From: Armatimonadota bacterium | Lineage (GTDB): Bacteria > Armatimonadota > Armatimonadia > Armatimonadales > Armatimonadaceae | DNA length: 5,657 nt | Assembly: GCA_014381035.1 (NCBI GenBank) | Contig: JACMIS010000384.1 | Span: 1-5,657 of the forward strand | Reading direction: 5' to 3' | Shown here: positions 5,069-5,657 of the stretch, one piece after another | Numbering within the stretch: the stretch's first letter is position 1 | How the letters are laid out: the number at the start of each line of letters is the position of its first letter | The notes under the pieces: generated by a model | The model's database searches: none | The model's input: the letters and a program-made list of their open reading frames with translations, nothing else | Told to the model about the DNA's origin: nothing | Position numbers and translations under genes: made by a program

Positions 5069-5657
5069 CTACCAGTGCATGGTGACGGGCAAAACGGAGA
5101 TCGTCGCGACGCTCACCGCAGTTCCCCCCTCGACATCCTTCAGAGCTGTGAAGCGGAAGAAGCGTGCGGTGACGGGAGCAAAGACTACTTCCTGGAGCAC
5201 CGGATTGTTCCGTATATTATCGAATCGCCCGTCCGTGATAGCGGCGACCCAGCTTTTTCCGTCCACGCTCGTCTCAAAATGATAGGTTTCGATAACGCCC
5301 TCCCGGCTTTTATCCTGCCGGGGAAGGTAGGAGAGACCACCGATTCGCCGGTCACTACCCATGTCGACCGTCAACGAATGGGGTGCGGACGCGCTTCCCA
5401 TCTGCCAGAGCGTATCAGGGTTGCCGTCGATAGCATTCCACGCGCTATCGGCAACATCCGGCGCACTTCCGTCTACCGCCGCCACCTTCCATCCCGTTGG
5501 TGCGAAACCAGAGAAGCGTTTTGCTACCGTGATCCCGATATGGTCGTCGTAACGCCAGAGGAGCAGTTTGTCAACGGTGCAGTGTTTCAGACTTTGGCCA
5601 ACGTGGCTCCGGGCGGCATTCCAAAGTTCCTGCATCACTATGTAGCGCTCGTCGGTC
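5069..5657 (-). CDS. C-terminal part of a protein with an F5/8 type C (CBM32-like) domain
   Basis: The frame enters from the right window edge without a stop (TDERYIVMQELWNAARS), so only the last 195 residues are visible. About 45 mixed helical residues of unassigned type come first, then a complete discoidin/F5/8 type C domain at about 54-190. Its marks are GWKVAAVDG, AWNAIDGNPDTLWQM, HSLTVDMGSDRRIGGLSYLPR (split by the usual DMG and YLPRQD elements), ETYHFETSVDGKSWV and ARFFRFTALKDVEGG. Such domains bind terminal sugars and often close exo-acting glycosidases; the AIDGNPDTLW and YLPRQD style is common in alpha-L-fucosidases and related enzymes of these phyla. The catalytic part is out of view, so I do not name an enzyme. 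The protein ends right after the domain (LPVTMHW). A GTG at 5638 is not taken as a start because the frame continues upstream of it. It could be part of the same glycan-use locus. Confidence 0.88.
   Translation of the reverse strand, partial: TDERYIVMQELWNAARSHVGQSLKHCTVDKLLLWRYDDHIGITVAKRFSGFAPTGWKVAAVDGSAPDVADSAWNAIDGNPDTLWQMGSASAPHSLTVDMGSDRRIGGLSYLPRQDKSREGVIETYHFETSVDGKSWVAAITDGRFDNIRNNPVLQEVVFAPVTARFFRFTALKDVEGGTAVSVATISVLPVTMHW

Noticed and set aside
5069..5638. Complete 189-residue gene starting at GTG 5638
   Set aside because: The frame is open through 5657 and no Shine-Dalgarno sequence is visible; the domain layout fits the tail of a larger protein.
1..5657. CRISPR array, tRNA/rRNA genes, insertion sequence or phage attachment site
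   Set aside because: I saw no regularly spaced repeats, cloverleaf-type RNA, transposase motifs or terminal inverted repeats with target duplications on either strand.

Overview
This 5.66 kb bacterial window carries all its recognisable genes on the minus strand, so transcription runs from high to low coordinates. In transcription order it holds: the 3' end of a large protein with a C-terminal F5/8 type C (CBM32-like) domain; a LacI-family regulator; a type II/IV pseudopilin-like protein of the DUF1559/H-X9-DG class; a small lipoprotein; an exported single-pass membrane protein of unknown function; and the first two thirds of a GH51 alpha-L-arabinofuranosidase. The plus-strand open frames are shadows of these genes.

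Organism: the pseudopilin N-terminus ([20 protein letters not shown] followed by [13 protein letters not shown] and [10 protein letters not shown]) is typical of the Armatimonadota and, less closely, Planctomycetota. These phyla carry many such pseudopilins beside LacI regulators and glycoside hydrolases. Medium GC content and vegetative sigma70-type promoters fit an Armatimonadota bacterium (Capsulimonas/Chthonomonas-like). This is inferred from family signatures, not from a database match.

Layout: 5657-5069 is the CBM32-tailed protein, cut by the right window edge. 5068-4757 is a 312-bp gap with a perfect 11-bp hairpin, a consensus promoter (TTGACA-17-TACAAT) and a palindromic operator with a central CG over the predicted transcription start. 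4756-3671 is the LacI regulator. 3670-3513 is a 158-bp gap with a second good promoter (TTGTCA-17-TAGAAT) and a leader that can fold into two mutually exclusive hairpins. 3512-2631 is the pseudopilin, then comes a 12-bp perfect inverted repeat, then the lipoprotein (2503-2237). 2094-1024 is the membrane-anchored unknown, and 10 bp after its stop the GH51 gene begins (1013, leaving the window at 1).

How the genes may work together: the locus looks like a regulated plant-polysaccharide unit. GH51 removes arabinose from arabinoxylan or arabinan oligosaccharides in the cytoplasm, the CBM32 protein would act on a glycan, and LacI would sense a sugar. The pseudopilin, lipoprotein and membrane protein form an envelope module whose link to sugar use is known only as recurring neighbourhood. 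The least explained parts are this envelope module and the structured leader in front of it.
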